DNA of 64,000 nucleotides from Centrapalus pauciflorus (Eukaryota > Streptophyta > Magnoliopsida > Asterales > Asteraceae): positions 1 through 64,000 of the forward strand of contig JAANYP010007093.1 of assembly GCA_020465985.1 (NCBI GenBank), in the 5' to 3' direction. A program made the translations under genes and the position numbers. Position 1 is the stretch's first letter. The number at the start of each line of letters is the position of its first letter. Shown here one piece after another: positions 49,798-63,676 of this stretch. The notes beneath the pieces were generated by a model. It saw only the letters and a list, made by a program, of their open reading frames with translations. It did no database searches and was not told the DNA's origin.

Positions 49798-49970
49798 TTA
49801 TTTTTTTTCTTAGTTCTTGTATTTTCTCAACTCATCAAGATGTTTTTTTACAACGCGATAATTGACTAGAAACAACAATAACAGATAATGTCTCCTGAGA
49901 CGGTCGAATACGAGAGAAACAAATGTCGAAAGTCTTGCATCCATCTGGATGAAGTGATTGTGCCACACAT

Positions 49971-50637
49971 TAGGGGTGTTAAAAAAATTTCGAAACCGAA
50001 AAACCGTTCCGATTATGAGGTTAACGGAACCGAATTTTTAATTATTTTCGGTTTGGTTAACCGAACCGGAAAAAACCTTCGGTTTCGGTTTAGGTTTAGG
50101 TTTAGGTTCACGATATTGGTGACGGATGGTTTACCGAAAAACCGAAAAACCGAAAAAATTTTAATTTTATATATTTTAACTTTTAGGCTTATAAATATTA
50201 ACATTTATCCCAACAATAATTTAAAATTTTAACTTATTTATTAGTTTACATTAATTGTTAAATCCAAAACTACAAAAAACTATAATAGAACAATTTAATT
50301 TATAAACATTATAAACTAGTTTTCTTATTTCTATTAGACTTTTAAAAATAATATTTAATCTTTTAAATATATTATATAGATAATTTATAGTTTTATTAAT
50401 CGCTATTATTATCTTTGGCATTTGAAATTTTTAGAAATTATTTGTTGGAATTTTTAATTTGAAATTTAATTTATTAATTAAAAAATGGTTAATTGGTTAA
50501 CCAAAAAACGAACCGAAAAAACCGGTTAACCGATATTTTCGGTTTAGGTTTAGGTTTACGAATTCCTCGAACCGGTATCACCGGTTAACCATCCGAAATG
50601 CAATTTCGGTTTGGTTAACCATCCATGAACACCCCTA
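49971..50637. mobile_element. hAT-type MITE with exact 8-bp target duplication
   Basis: The 667-bp element starts TAGGGGTGTTAAAAAA and ends CATGAACACCCCTA. The exact 8-bp duplication CCACACAT lies at 49963-49970 and 50638-50645. The arms are rich in AACCGAAAAACC and inverse words, including GGTTTAGGTTTAGG. It has no coding capacity. Confidence 0.92.
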
Positions 50638-50842
50638 CCACACATATGACCTTTGATACATGTTATAACTTATACAGTGTTATAACTTATACGGTGTCAG
50701 TTGATTATATAATTAACCAAATAGTATCACTATAAATATGTCATATGTTAACCTACATAATTTTATCTTTAATATACTTTTTGCATTAAGACATTGTTTG
50801 TTTATTTTTTAGTAGAATCATTTTACATTTGAATAACTCTTA

Positions 50843-51724
50843 GGTGGCGTTTGGTTCACTGGAATCCGAAGGAATTGAATGGGAAAGGAATCCAATTCTA
50901 GTCAATTCATGTGTTTGATTTAACTATAATAAGAAATTTTTTCTATCAAGATTGAAATTTTTCAATAAATGAAGGAAAATAATATTTATTCACACCATGG
51001 ATGAAATTCAATTTCTTTTAAAAACAGAAAGTTGTTGATTACAAAAATTCCCCTTATGTGTAACGCACTACACTACACCATGCTCTGCCTTACCCTACCA
51101 TACCAACCTACCTAACACCCACCCACCCTACTGAATCCTATCCTACCCCAACCCACTCACCTCTACCCACCTACCCCAACCCTACTTATGATATCCAACC
51201 TACTCTTATCTACTACCCACCATACCTACCCTACCCATCCCTCATCCATCATACATTACGCACCTACCTACGCAATCTAACCTACTATTATCTACCACCC
51301 ATCAAACCTATCTCTACCCACCCACCCATCCCCCACCCACCCACCCACCCACCCTACCTTATCAATCTCATCCTATTCCTACCTTAGAGACTTGTCCACC
51401 TCTACCCACATATCCATACCCCTACCTACGCTATGCAACATACTCTTACCTACTACCCATCAAACCTCCCCTTTCCCATCTACCCATCCCTTATCCATCA
51501 TACATTACCGACCCCACCCCACCCACCCACCCTACCGTATCTATCTCATCCTATTCCTGCTTTAGAGACTTTTCCACCTTTACCCACTCATCCTATCCTA
51601 CCCTTACCAACGAATTATGAAATTGGATTCCAATTCCATTTTTAGCCAACCAAACATGATTTGAATTCCAATTCCTTAACAAATTATAATTCGTTTTAAA
51701 ACATTTTGCGAACCAAACGTCACC
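50843..51724. mobile_element. PIF/Harbinger-like element with pyrimidine-rich interior, 882 bp
   Basis: Its ends are GGTGGCGTTTGGTTC and, inverted, GGTGACGTTTGGTTC, with the 3-bp duplication TTA (50840-50842 and 51725-51727). A TWA target and a GTTTGGTT-type end fit PIF/Harbinger (Tourist-like) elements. Inner arms AATTGAATGGGAAAGGAATCC and ATTGGATTCCAATTCCATTT pair. The centre, about 51060-51610, is a degenerate C/T/A repeat of CCTACC and CACC words with almost no G. Confidence 0.75.
51060..51610. repeat. G-poor CCTACC/CACC degenerate repeat
   Basis: Roughly 550 bp built of CCTACCC, CCACCCA and TATC words on the plus strand. Around 51330-51353 a run of CCCACC units gives a minus strand with more than four consecutive GGG blocks, a strong G-quadruplex candidate. 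A 70-codon proline-rich frame here is a composition artefact. Confidence 0.85.
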
Positions 51725-51727
51725 TTA

Positions 51728-54255
51728 ATGATGTTATTGAAAGATATATAAACAACCCCTAAACGTTTAGTGTAACATCATATTATTAGAAAACAATTAA
51801 CTTTTATTTTACAAATTCAGTAAAGTCTACTTTTGTATATTTATTTTAGAGAAAATAGTTTAGGTCATACAATAACAATGTATTTTTTCAAATGTATCCA
51901 TATGGTACATAATTTATTTCTTACGCATATGGTAGATATGTTACTTGGCTTAGCAAATAAAATAAAGAAAGTGAATCTGCGCGAACATTATGACTCGAAC
52001 CGTTTAGCGTGAACACGTGCTTCGAACTGTAACAACGAACCTCTGAGGTGCATCTGAGCTCAAACCATTGACGTGAACCTTACGCTCGAACCATAACAAC
52101 GTAACACTAATTTGACCATCCACTTGAACTGTAACTCTAACCTCGCGTTCTAATACTAGTTGTAAGGAAATGTAGCGCACACACAAGTTACAACGGATTG
52201 AAGTGTAGAAGATAAGAAGACATGATATTACATGGATCGGTCTTAAGAATGACCTACGTCCAATGCCACACTAGCAAGTCTCTTTTAATTTCAAAGTAAC
52301 ATTAAAATCACACAAGAATCCAATATCTAATCAAATACTAGTAGATTGGATGCATAGACTTGAGAACTTAGGCTCCCTATTTATAGATCTTGGGTTAAGC
52401 CTAGTTTTCATCTCATAGCCGGTGGGACAAAGTTCAATCATATTTCATCTTCTCATTGATGGGTGGCAGTTTCCACAACTCAACAATGTATGGGTGTTAT
52501 AGTGTGTTTTGGATGTTGTTTTTTGTGTTTTGGTACTTAAATGAAATCTGTTTTTGGGTTTTTAATTGTTTAAGCTACCTTCAAGATGGTATACATCATT
52601 TTTTATGATTGCCTTCTATAGGAGTGCATTCATCAAAGAATTTAATATGATTTTCTATTGGTTTTACCACCTATATTGAGGTCCTCATGCTTTCAAACAT
52701 AGAGTTACATGTAATTCTTTGTTGATTTAGTATGATTATTTTCATTCGTGCACTATATCAAACAATTGTCATGCATGTAAAGCTACCAAATAGAAACTTG
52801 CTCAAACCAATCTATTACACACTGTTAGCACGTGAAATAGATTAACCTAGTTGTCTTGTTAATTTATGGAAACTAGTTGGTGTACTATGATCCATGTTTA
52901 GTTTTAGGTTTTGAACATTCATAAGATTAGATCCAATGAGTAACAACTAACAAAATAGTAAATTGAAACACTGAATGAACATCTTTACAACGTACCGTCA
53001 AGGGGATAACATGATAATAAGTATGCCAAACTATGCCAAACTTCGAATAGATCAGGGTACTTTTGAAGAACTTCCAACTAAAAATGTCAAGGGGATAATA
53101 TGATAATAAGTACGAAAAAGTGATATTTTTGGAGAATTTCCAGCTATCAAGGAGACGAGAAGCTCTATGAAGTAAAAGAAAAAAAGGTCGTTGATTGCTA
53201 CTAAGAACCCAACAAAATTTTTCAAAATTGAAAACGGATCAATCGACCTGGTCTACGAATATACTCTAACTATCAACGAATTCTTCAAATTTTAGCTCCT
53301 TTGGTTCAACTACTTTTTTCAAGGTAATGTGAAATCTTTACATTCTCAATAAAAATGCCTATTTATAAAACGTTGAGTTGAAGACGGAACAAGTCTCACA
53401 AAGACTTAATAAATGGGGAGTCCATAAAATTTTTAAACAAAAAGAAATAGAGGATTAAACAGTTTTTAATTGTTAGTACCAACTTTATTAATTATTGTTC
53501 AGTTAGAATAACTTATAAATCGACATTAGTTACTTCTTTATCATTAGTTAGTAAAACATTAAGTCAATAAATTCCCTTTATTTTGTAGTGAATAGATTGT
53601 TAGCATATGTATTATAGGTCCATGTACAGTATTCTTGGTCTATGGTCGTTGTATTGTAGTTATATATATAGTGTTTACAATGATATTATACATGAACAAT
53701 TACTGTTCATACATTTTTTTATTGGGTCGGTCTAGACATGAGGTATAGCCATATTTTGTCAAACCCGAGCTTGAAACAAGGCTAAAACATGTAGAAATCT
53801 CTTAGAAGTAGACCCATGACGTGAGCCTTGGGAGGCACCTTTGATGGAAGTCAGAATTTAACCAATGATATGATATATCACAATAAATGTATGCATATGT
53901 GCATGTGTTTAAGAATGAGAAGGAGAAAGAGTTATATGGAGGAAGATAATCCTATTTCTAGGAGAGTCTTAGGTGGGAATCGTCTGGAATAGGTGATGCT
54001 GTTGGATGTAGAAAGTGGCGCAAAGGGAGGTGAAGAGAAGGATTGAGATCTCCTTGTAAATGATCCAGGTTCCTAACAATCCACACGCAAAATGTGAGGG
54101 AAGGCTTGAGATGTATGCTCATGGACCAAAGTATGCATCGTGAAAACAAGTCCTCGCTGTCATAAATGAGAGGAGGATTTATAGGCATGAGACATGGCTT
54201 TGAGGTTTTATGCAAATAAGTTGGACCAAAAGAGAGACCTAAAGATTAATTGATG
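51728..54255. other. Intergenic DNA; possible old LTR fragment
   Basis: No gene-like frame was seen. About 52190-52460 has ACATGGATCGGTC, GACCTACGTCCAATGCC and GGCTCCCTATTTATAG, wording reminiscent of plant Ty1/copia LTRs. I could find neither a partner LTR nor coding remains. Near 52980-53140 a GTCAAGGGGATAA.ATGATAA phrase occurs twice, about 100 bp apart. Confidence 0.35.
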
Positions 54256-54489
54256 AGTCACAATTAATTACTATCATGATATCACAGAACTGTCCTCACC
54301 TTTGAATTTCTCATCTCCTCGTATCTCTTCCCATATTATCTCATTAATTCTTGGTAACTCAAGTCCAAGAGCTTTATTTTGAATTACCAAGAATTAAGGA
54401 GATAATGTGATAAGAGATACAATGGGAAAAAAGTACGTGAAAGGTAGGGATAATTCTATGATACCATGATAGTAATTGTCCACGTCTCA
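54256..54489. mobile_element. Stem-loop MITE, ~230 bp
   Basis: The left arm contains AATTACTATCATGATATCAC and TCATTAATTCTTGGTAA. The right arm is their inverse (TTACCAAGAATTAAGGAGA ... GATACCATGATAGTAATTG). Nearly the whole segment folds into one hairpin. Target duplication and superfamily are not determined. Confidence 0.7.
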
Positions 54490-54513
54490 TATCATTAGAT
54501 GTGTGTGTGTGTA

Positions 54514-54892
54514 GGCTAAGGATCCTTTGAGCACCATTTATAATTAAATAATGGTGAGCACCAATCAAAATAACGTTTTACATATACAATTTTTTAAATA
54601 TACAAGCTTTAAACAAATAAAAATAAACTTCCAGTGGTGCATTACATTCATAAGCTTTAATATACACAACATTCATTAGATTCATTGCATTTTCATGATT
54701 TTATATATACAAGCTTCATTAGGTTCACTGCATGCATAAGCATTAATATACACAAGATTCATTTGATTGATAACATTGAAACTATGTAAATAAGTTATCT
54801 GTAACATGCAAACGTTTTAAATGATGTTAATTTGTTAAATTCTTATTGGTGCTCACGGTGCTTATTATTAAATGGTGCTTAAATGATCCTCA
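54514..54892. mobile_element. Microsatellite-flanked inverted-repeat element E5
   Basis: The left end GGATCCTTTGAGCACC and the right end (inverted) GGATCATTTAAGCACC begin arms that continue through ATTTAATAATGGTGAGCACCAAT-like sequence. (GT)n lies left and TATATATATAT right. It has no coding capacity. Confidence 0.75.
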
Positions 54893-54904
54893 TTATATAT
54901 ATAT

Positions 54905-57305
<2,401 letters not shown>

Positions 57306-57384
<79 letters not shown>
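57306..57384. repeat. (TA)n microsatellite
   Basis: TA run joining elements E7 and E8. Confidence 0.95.
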
Positions 57385-57388
<4 letters not shown>

Positions 57389-57774
57389 ATCTTTTGTGAA
57401 CACTTTATTCGTTGTGAACATTGTGAACAACCATAAAATAGCTTTTGAATCTTATGAATCTTGTTGAAAATACTACCGAACCCTTCTATTAACTCATTAA
57501 TCTTATTGGATCCTATGGATTTTATTGAACCCAATTAATTTGTCGAATATCATGAATCTTGTTGAATCTTATGCATCTTGTGCATCTTGTTATAAAAACT
57601 ATGTACTATGAACCTTTTGAATGTTCTGAATCTTAAATAGACACTTCTATGAACCTTTTGAATCATATGAATCATATTACAAACACTTGTTGATATATAT
57701 GAATGATTATATGTATTTCTTTTATTTGTTCACAACGTTCACAACGAATAACTTGTTCACAATGGATCCCATCC

Positions 57775-57778
<4 letters not shown>
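57385..57778. mobile_element. (TA)n-flanked inverted-repeat element E8, ~390 bp
   Basis: The left end GGATCTTTTGTGAACACTTT and the right end (inverted) GGATCCATTGTGAACAAGTT continue through ATTCGTTGTGAAC, about 45 bp of inverted repeat. The interior repeats TTGAATCTTATGAATCTTGT-like words. (TA)n lies on both sides. Confidence 0.85.

Positions 57779-57829
<51 letters not shown>
57779..57829. repeat. (TA)n microsatellite
   Basis: TA run joining elements E8 and E9. Confidence 0.95.
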
Positions 57830-57834
<5 letters not shown>

Positions 57835-58063
57835 GATGTGCAATTAAGAATTTTTATGCATCGGGAAACTTTTGTGCATCGGGTAATCCATCAAGGGTCC
57901 ACTAAAGGCATTTAAGAAATTATAAATAATTAATTTATTTTTTTAAAAATCATTAAATAATTAATAATTTAAATAGACATTAAAATCATCATTAACTATT
58001 TTTCTTAAAACACTCCTTATTACCCTCTTTACCCTCTCTCGCATTTCAGTCTCCCCACCGGCC

Positions 58064-58134
<71 letters not shown>

Positions 58135-58261
58135 TTCTTCCATGCATTCGTTCATCCCCGCCTCCCTACTGACCATCACTCTCTCACGCGGTTACGAATG
58201 ATGAACGAAAATGAATGAATGATGATAAACAAAGATGAACGAATGACATACATGTATAGAG
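57830..58261. mobile_element. Left part of an E7-family element (E9)
   Basis: It starts GATGTGCAATTAAGAATTTT and follows E7 through TTTTGTGCATCGGG, CCATCAAGGGT and the CT-rich block, here (CT)n at 58066-58132. No right terminus is found before the next element starts at 58262, so it is truncated. Confidence 0.65.
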
Positions 58262-58735
58262 GGAGGTTTAATGGAAAACCAACACGCATCAGAAAACCTC
58301 GAAAAACCTCACTGCACCACTAGGATCCGTGATGCATCAGAAAGGCTCATAAGACTATTTGTGGAATTGCAAATTATATTTATCTAATATAATAAAATTT
58401 CTATTTTTTTAAATTTGGTATCTCCTACAATCTCTTAACCTTCCCAATTGTATGAGTTTGAATTTCAAAATCATTCCATAACATGGTTTGAATTTCAACA
58501 TCATTCCATAACATGGGTTTCAATTTCAAAATCAATCCATAACATAGGAAAGAAAATGTGACTACGATGAACGAAGTTACATGGACGACGAAGCATACAC
58601 ATAATCGGATACAACATCGACGGCGGATGATTCAAGTATTCCGAATGAAACAAGCATACATCGCCGCCGCCGCCTGCATCGCCGCTGCCACCTGCACCGC
58701 CACCACCACTTGCACCGTCATTTGTGATGATGGGT
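58262..58735. mobile_element. Left part of an E3-family element (E10)
   Basis: GGTTTAATGGAAAACCAACA and CTCACTGCACCAC match the left side of E3 (GGTTCAATGGAAAACCAC...GCACTGCACCACC). GTGATGCATCAG follows, as in E3. No right end was seen. The interior holds a short frame rich in Ala, Cys and Thr (58558-58758), from GCCGCC and TGCACC repeats, which I do not call a gene. Confidence 0.6.
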
Positions 58736-59020
58736 TTGTGAGTATTAATCGGTTTTGAGTACTAAAGGTTGTGATGCATCGTTATTTTGTGAGTATCAAT
58801 CGGTTATGAAGGTTTGAACTTATTAAAGGTTGTGATGCATCGTCATTTTGTGCCGCCGCCTGCACCGTCATTTTGTGATGAAGATTTATGATTATTAATC
58901 TGTTTTGAGTATTAAAGGACGTGATACATCGTCATTTTGTGAGTATTAAACGCTTTTGAAAGTTTAAAGTTATTGAAGGTTTTGATGCATTGTCATTTTG
59001 TGAGTATTAATCAGTTCGAA
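58736..59020. repeat. Tandem repeat, ~75 bp unit, about four copies
   Basis: TTGTGAGTATTAATCGGTTT, TTAAAGGTTGTGATGCATCG and CATTTTGTG words recur about every 75 bp with substitutions. Confidence 0.7.
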
Positions 59021-59149
59021 TGATGCATGAACGCGAAGGGTGTCCGGTCTCGTTTGAAGGATGGATGGATAGGAATGACGAGGATGTTACAATATTATGT
59101 GTTTTCGGTCATCTTTAAGGCTTATATATGCACTTTTACTTCGAAACTC

Positions 59150-60025
59150 TCGTACTTTTACAACATATTTGTGTTTCAGGGTCAAGAAGTCAATTGGAAG
59201 CAGCTCGGAAAAATTCAGCGCGAAACGAGCAGGTAGGGGCACAGCCCTGCGCCACCCTACGCTGCCAAAACAGTAAGTTTGGGAGTTAGAGAGCAGTTTC
59301 AACGTAGCCCTACGGGGCAGGCGCCCAGGTCTGCGCCCGTGCGACGTGAAAACCCTAGGACCGTCTTTCTGCGTCCAAAACCCTAAACCACTCATTTAAA
59401 AATAAAGAGCATCTGCGGTCGTTTTAGAAGTTCCGAAATATTGAAAACGCTGGCGAAGCCCTGCCGCAGTTTAGTCACGGATCGAGTACGAAGAACTGAA
59501 GTGACAACCATTCGTCTCCTAGAAGCCTTACAATGATTTCCACAATCATTTCCGGTGTAGAACACATGATGAAGGGCTAAACACTTCATAACCATTTGCG
59601 AAGGATCTACGAATAAGTTTTATTTATTTGAATGTCATTTCTTGTATTGATGTGTTTTATGAATATTGAATACATTTCATAATGCAAATGATAAACATTT
59701 GGTTTTTATTATGCTTGAATGGTTTAATTGGTAGAAGCAAGATAGTTCATAGTGATATTGTTATTTGTGCCGAGTCCAATAGTTTAGGGATTAAGACAAG
59801 TAATGAATGTTGCATGCATTATGCCGAGATTTGTTGATTAATAGAGTCATGATTAATATAATTGAGTAATTAGTTATGTCTATGTAACCATTTCATGATG
59901 TTCAATTAAGTAGTAATTCAGGGAGAATTTCATATATATATCCTTGTAAACTTTTAATATTACGCATATATCCTTATAAACTTTCTTATTACATATACAT
60001 CCTTCTAAAACATTAAATTTTCACA

Positions 60026-60113
<88 letters not shown>

Positions 60114-60685
60114 CAAATGACTATTTTAAATTTAATTACATTATTTAAAAAAATATTAAATATTTTACTAATTAATTTATTATTGAATTAAATTAGAAAT
60201 GATATTTCTTTATTTTTAAAATTTATCTTTGTTGGGATTTAAGATGGTAGTTTAGGTATTCAAAAAATTTTAATATGATAAAATAAATTTAAAATAGTCA
60301 TTTGGATATATACGTGAGATTTAAAGATTTAGAAGGATATATATGTAATAATGAATTTTACAAGGATATATGTGTAATATTGAAAGTTTACAAGGATATA
60401 TATGAAACTCTCTCAATAACTTATGCCGTAGTGAGTTCGTAAATGGTTATCTTTAACTATATGTCTATTTAATTATAGTTTGATTTACAATTGTTTTAAG
60501 TGTTAATTCAGTTTTAATCACCGTTCCAAACAATTCAATTCACAATTTAATCGGTTTCTTAATAATAAGATAAACTAGCCAATTAACCTTAATTAACCTA
60601 CGCGCTCCCTTCGGATTCGACCATTATTTCCCTACACTAGTAGGTAGTTTGGACTATTTCTACGGGACACAACGACGGCTCGTCA
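59150..60685 (+). repeat. Probable 5' LTR (3' portion) of an Athila-like element
   Basis: The right edge ACGACGGCTCGTCA lies five bases before an Athila-type primer site. Upstream, TCGGATTCGACC and ACTATTTCTACGGGACAC are typical of the 3' part of Athila/Tat LTRs. The left boundary is not found; the start given is where the AT-rich and tandem DNA changes character. A foldback MITE (59919-60414) is inserted in it. Confidence 0.6.
59919..60414. mobile_element. Foldback MITE of family D with internal (AC)n(AT)n
   Basis: It begins CAGGGAGAATTTCATATATA and ends GGATATATATGAAACTCTCTC. Arms repeat CATATATCCTT-like words and pair with each other. (AC)n (60028-60056) and (AT)n (60058-60110) lie in the centre. 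It is related to the element at 45752. Confidence 0.75.
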
Positions 60686-60690
60686 GATTC

Positions 60691-60708
60691 TGGCGCCGTT
60701 GTCGAGGA
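60691..60708 (+). promoter_or_regulatory. Primer binding site of the Athila-like element
   Basis: TGGCGCCGTTGTCGAGGA differs at two positions from the usual Athila-clade primer site, commonly assigned to tRNA-Asp. It lies five bases after the LTR end. Confidence 0.8.
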
Positions 60709-61153
60709 GCGGTTTGTGCTTTGTTAGGGCTAGTATAGTTAGTTATTGCCTTAGTAGAAGTTAGTGCTTTATTTTTATTATTTCCGTATTTTCATTTCTA
60801 CTTATTAAAAACCAACTAAAAATCATAAAACCCAAAAAAAAGGTAATTGTAGCCACTCTACTTTTACCATAAAAAAATAAATAGTTTAGTAAGTTTCTTC
60901 ATAGTTTATGCACAAACATCGTTCGGGTTGGGTATAACTATTACGATTCGAATCTGAGATCGAAAAAGTAGCTAAATCAAACTGAAAAACCGTTAGGGTG
61001 CAGAAACAACAAGGAGCAAATACAGAGAGTTCCAACTGTCATCTAAGGTACGCGGGGAACGAGAGTGATCAAGAGGAAGAAGTTCCAATTTTCGAGTAGC
61101 CGAATCTAGCCGGAAGTCTCGAAATTGAAGCACAAGAGCCTTTAATTGTCGAA

Positions 61154-62397
61154 ATGGGTGAACAATTAAGAAGGACTGTCGAGTCACATTATCGCCCTGG
61201 TGATGTGCCCGACCATTCACCAATTAGATATCCAGAAAATGAGAACGAACCCGAAGTTCGACCTGAGCTATTCCAAATTCTTCCTATCTTTAGAGGTATG
61301 CCTAGTGAGGAACCCTACGAACATTTTGCTGAATTCACATCTATTTGTAAAGCTAATCATGTTCGAGGTATAACCATATACCACCGATAGTTTAAAACTT
61401 TGTCTATTGCCAAAAATTGGTTTATGTCGCTACCCACCAATAGCATCACAACCTGGGATCAAATGAAACGCGAATTTCTCAACGAGTATTACCCTATAAG
61501 TAAAACCACTGAGAAACGAAAAGAGATCACCGGTTTTAAACAAAAACTTGGAGAGCAATTCTACGAGGCATTTGATCGGATGAATGAATTGCTAAGAGCT
61601 TGTCCACATCATGAAGTTCCAAAATGGATGCTTGTCAAAACTTTCTTTGATGGTGCGAGTCAAGAAAGACAGAACATGATCATCGCCGCCACTGGTGGCC
61701 AATTGTAGGTCCCGAATAATCAAGCAACGCATATAATCAATCAATATATAATAAAGATTACGAACGAGAATAATATCAATAGCCGAATATTAAACCTTAA
61801 ACGAAGAACACGAAAAACAAAGGTTTATCTCTCTAACCACGAACGGCTACACGCACCAAACTGAATCAACTCAGTAAACGTCTCAAAGTTCAAGCCATAT
61901 CTGAGAATAATATCGGAGTTCAGGTGATGGGTATAGACAATGTCTGGAAACTTGAAGTGAAGAGTGAAATCTCAGAATTTGGAAAGAAGATAGATCAACT
62001 CATAAAGGGTTTTAGCCAAGACAACGCTGCATCAGTTAATTGCGTAATATGCGAAAATCCATCTCATCATTCTGAAACATGTCCTCAAGTGCAATCCACT
62101 GAAGAATATGCTAATGAAGTATATGGTTTTAGAGCACATCGGGAGAGGGATAACCTATTTTCGGAAACCTATAATCCGGGATGGAGAAATCATCCTAATT
62201 TTCGATGGAAAAATGATCAGCCTACCGATAATCAATCTAAACCAAGGTATGAACCACCACGAAGAGAATATCAATATAGTTCAACTTCTGCTGCTAAGGA
62301 TGAACGATATTACAATCCGAACCAACATGATCAACCTCACTTTATAAGGAGACGAATAAGAGTTCTTTACATTTTTCAGAGTTCGCAGAATTCATGA
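61154..62397 (+). pseudogene. Broken gag of an Athila-like Ty3/gypsy element
   Basis: Gag normally forms the particle that packages element RNA. Three blocks remain in order. The first is 61154-61390, with LFQILPIFRGMPSEEPYEHF. After an in-frame TAG, the second is about 61391-61708, with SIAKNWFMSLP, TTWDQMKREFLNEY, ACPHHEVPKWM and MIIAATGG. The third is 61924-62397, with the zinc knuckle CVICENPSHHSETC and YNPGWRNHPNFRW. Between the second and third blocks about 215 bp read as stops, with little resemblance to gag apart from the last ~60 bp. This may be an insertion replacing part of the coding sequence. The copy cannot make a full Gag. Confidence 0.85.
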
Positions 62398-62549
62398 AGC
62401 AATAATCGGTTTTTAACGAGATGTTGAGTCGCCAAATGAGCCAGATAGCCGAATTGCTCATTAGACGAGAGGAGTGAAAACTTCAGAGTAACACAATTCT
62501 AAACCTTTCGCACACACACGAAAAAAAGAAGAAGCATGAGGTTAATGAA

Positions 62550-63676
62550 GTGTCCAAGGTGACTGTTTTGAGAAGTGGACGAGAAATAGATAATAAGATC
62601 GAAGTGCCAAATAAACAAGAAGAAGCTGACACCGACACAGAATTAGTGTTTGAAGAGACAACGGATCCTAAAAAGAAGGAAGATTCTAAGAAAGTTACTT
62701 TCAAGGAACCGATCAAGGCAGATATCCGAACTCCCAAAGTTGGGGAGCAGGTTAAGGATCAGGACACCACATCTCCTCCTACTTACCATGCTGCTCTGGA
62801 AAATCCAAATTCGTCTCCATATGGCAAGAGAGGTCCACAACCCGAGGATTTATGAGGTTTAATTAATCAAGTCAAGATCAATATTCCATTGGTCAAGGCT
62901 ATTCAACAAGTACCCTTTTACGCCAAATTTCTATAAGATCTCTGCACGCAGAAAAGAAAGTTTAAGGTCTCGCTTCCCAAGTAGATCAACTTAACCGAGC
63001 AAGTGAGTGCGGTGATTTTTAATTTCTTGCCACCAAAGCTGAAAGATCTTGGATCACCTTTGATTCCAGTGACAATTGGCAATGTGCAAATCAAAAAGGC
63101 ATTACTCGACCTTGGAGCCAATGTAAATATTTTGCGTGGAAATTTGTTTGACAAACATGATCTAGGCCAGTTACAAACCACTGATATTATTATACAGCTT
63201 GCAGATCGGTAAACAAAATGTCCAAGTGGTATCTTATTGGATGTTATAGTAAAAGTAGAAGATTTTACTATCCGGTCGACTTCTTAGTCTTGAATACAGA
63301 GAGTTGTTTTGGAGAAAACCAACCAACCATTATCTTAGGTAGATCGTTCAATATTAATGCCCAAATCAATTGTAGAACGGGGGCTGTAGATATTGCCTTT
63401 GGGAATCATAAGCTACGATTAATTGTGTTCAATGCTTCCACCACTGCTTCAATTGATTCAGAATGTTACAAGATAGATGTGGCGGAGGAGTTTGTGCAGC
63501 ATCACGGTTCACTAATCAATGCCAAGGACACTACCGAATTATCCTTTGCTGAGCACGGCATTGCTAAAATAAAAAGACAGTCATGGAATCCACACTGGAA
63601 CCTAAACAACCACCGTGGACCCTTAAGACTGAAAAATTACCAACTGATTTGCCTCAATATGCAAGGCCTTCAATAG
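62550..63676 (+). pseudogene. Athila-like linker and aspartic protease region, broken
   Basis: 62550-62855 carries VTVLRSGREID, the conserved linker before protease in Athila elements, followed by an acidic-basic stretch. A stop and further stops near 62935 and 62985 follow. 63003-63212 includes FLPPKLKDLGSPLIPVTIG and the protease motif ALLDLGANVNIL. After a stop or frameshift, 63218-63676 includes VDFLVLNTE, TIILGRSFNINAQINCRTG and FGNHKLRLIVFN, the C-terminal half of the protease domain. Several stops mean it is inactive. Confidence 0.85.

Noticed and set aside
50070..50110. TTTAGG-like run resembling an interstitial telomere repeat
   Set aside because: The unit is GGTTTA without the third G, and it lies in the arm of a hAT MITE made of CGGTTTAGG words, so it is part of that element.
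58558..58758. 66-codon Ala/Cys/Thr-rich ORF
   Set aside because: It is produced by GCCGCC and TGCACC repeats inside a truncated E3-family element.
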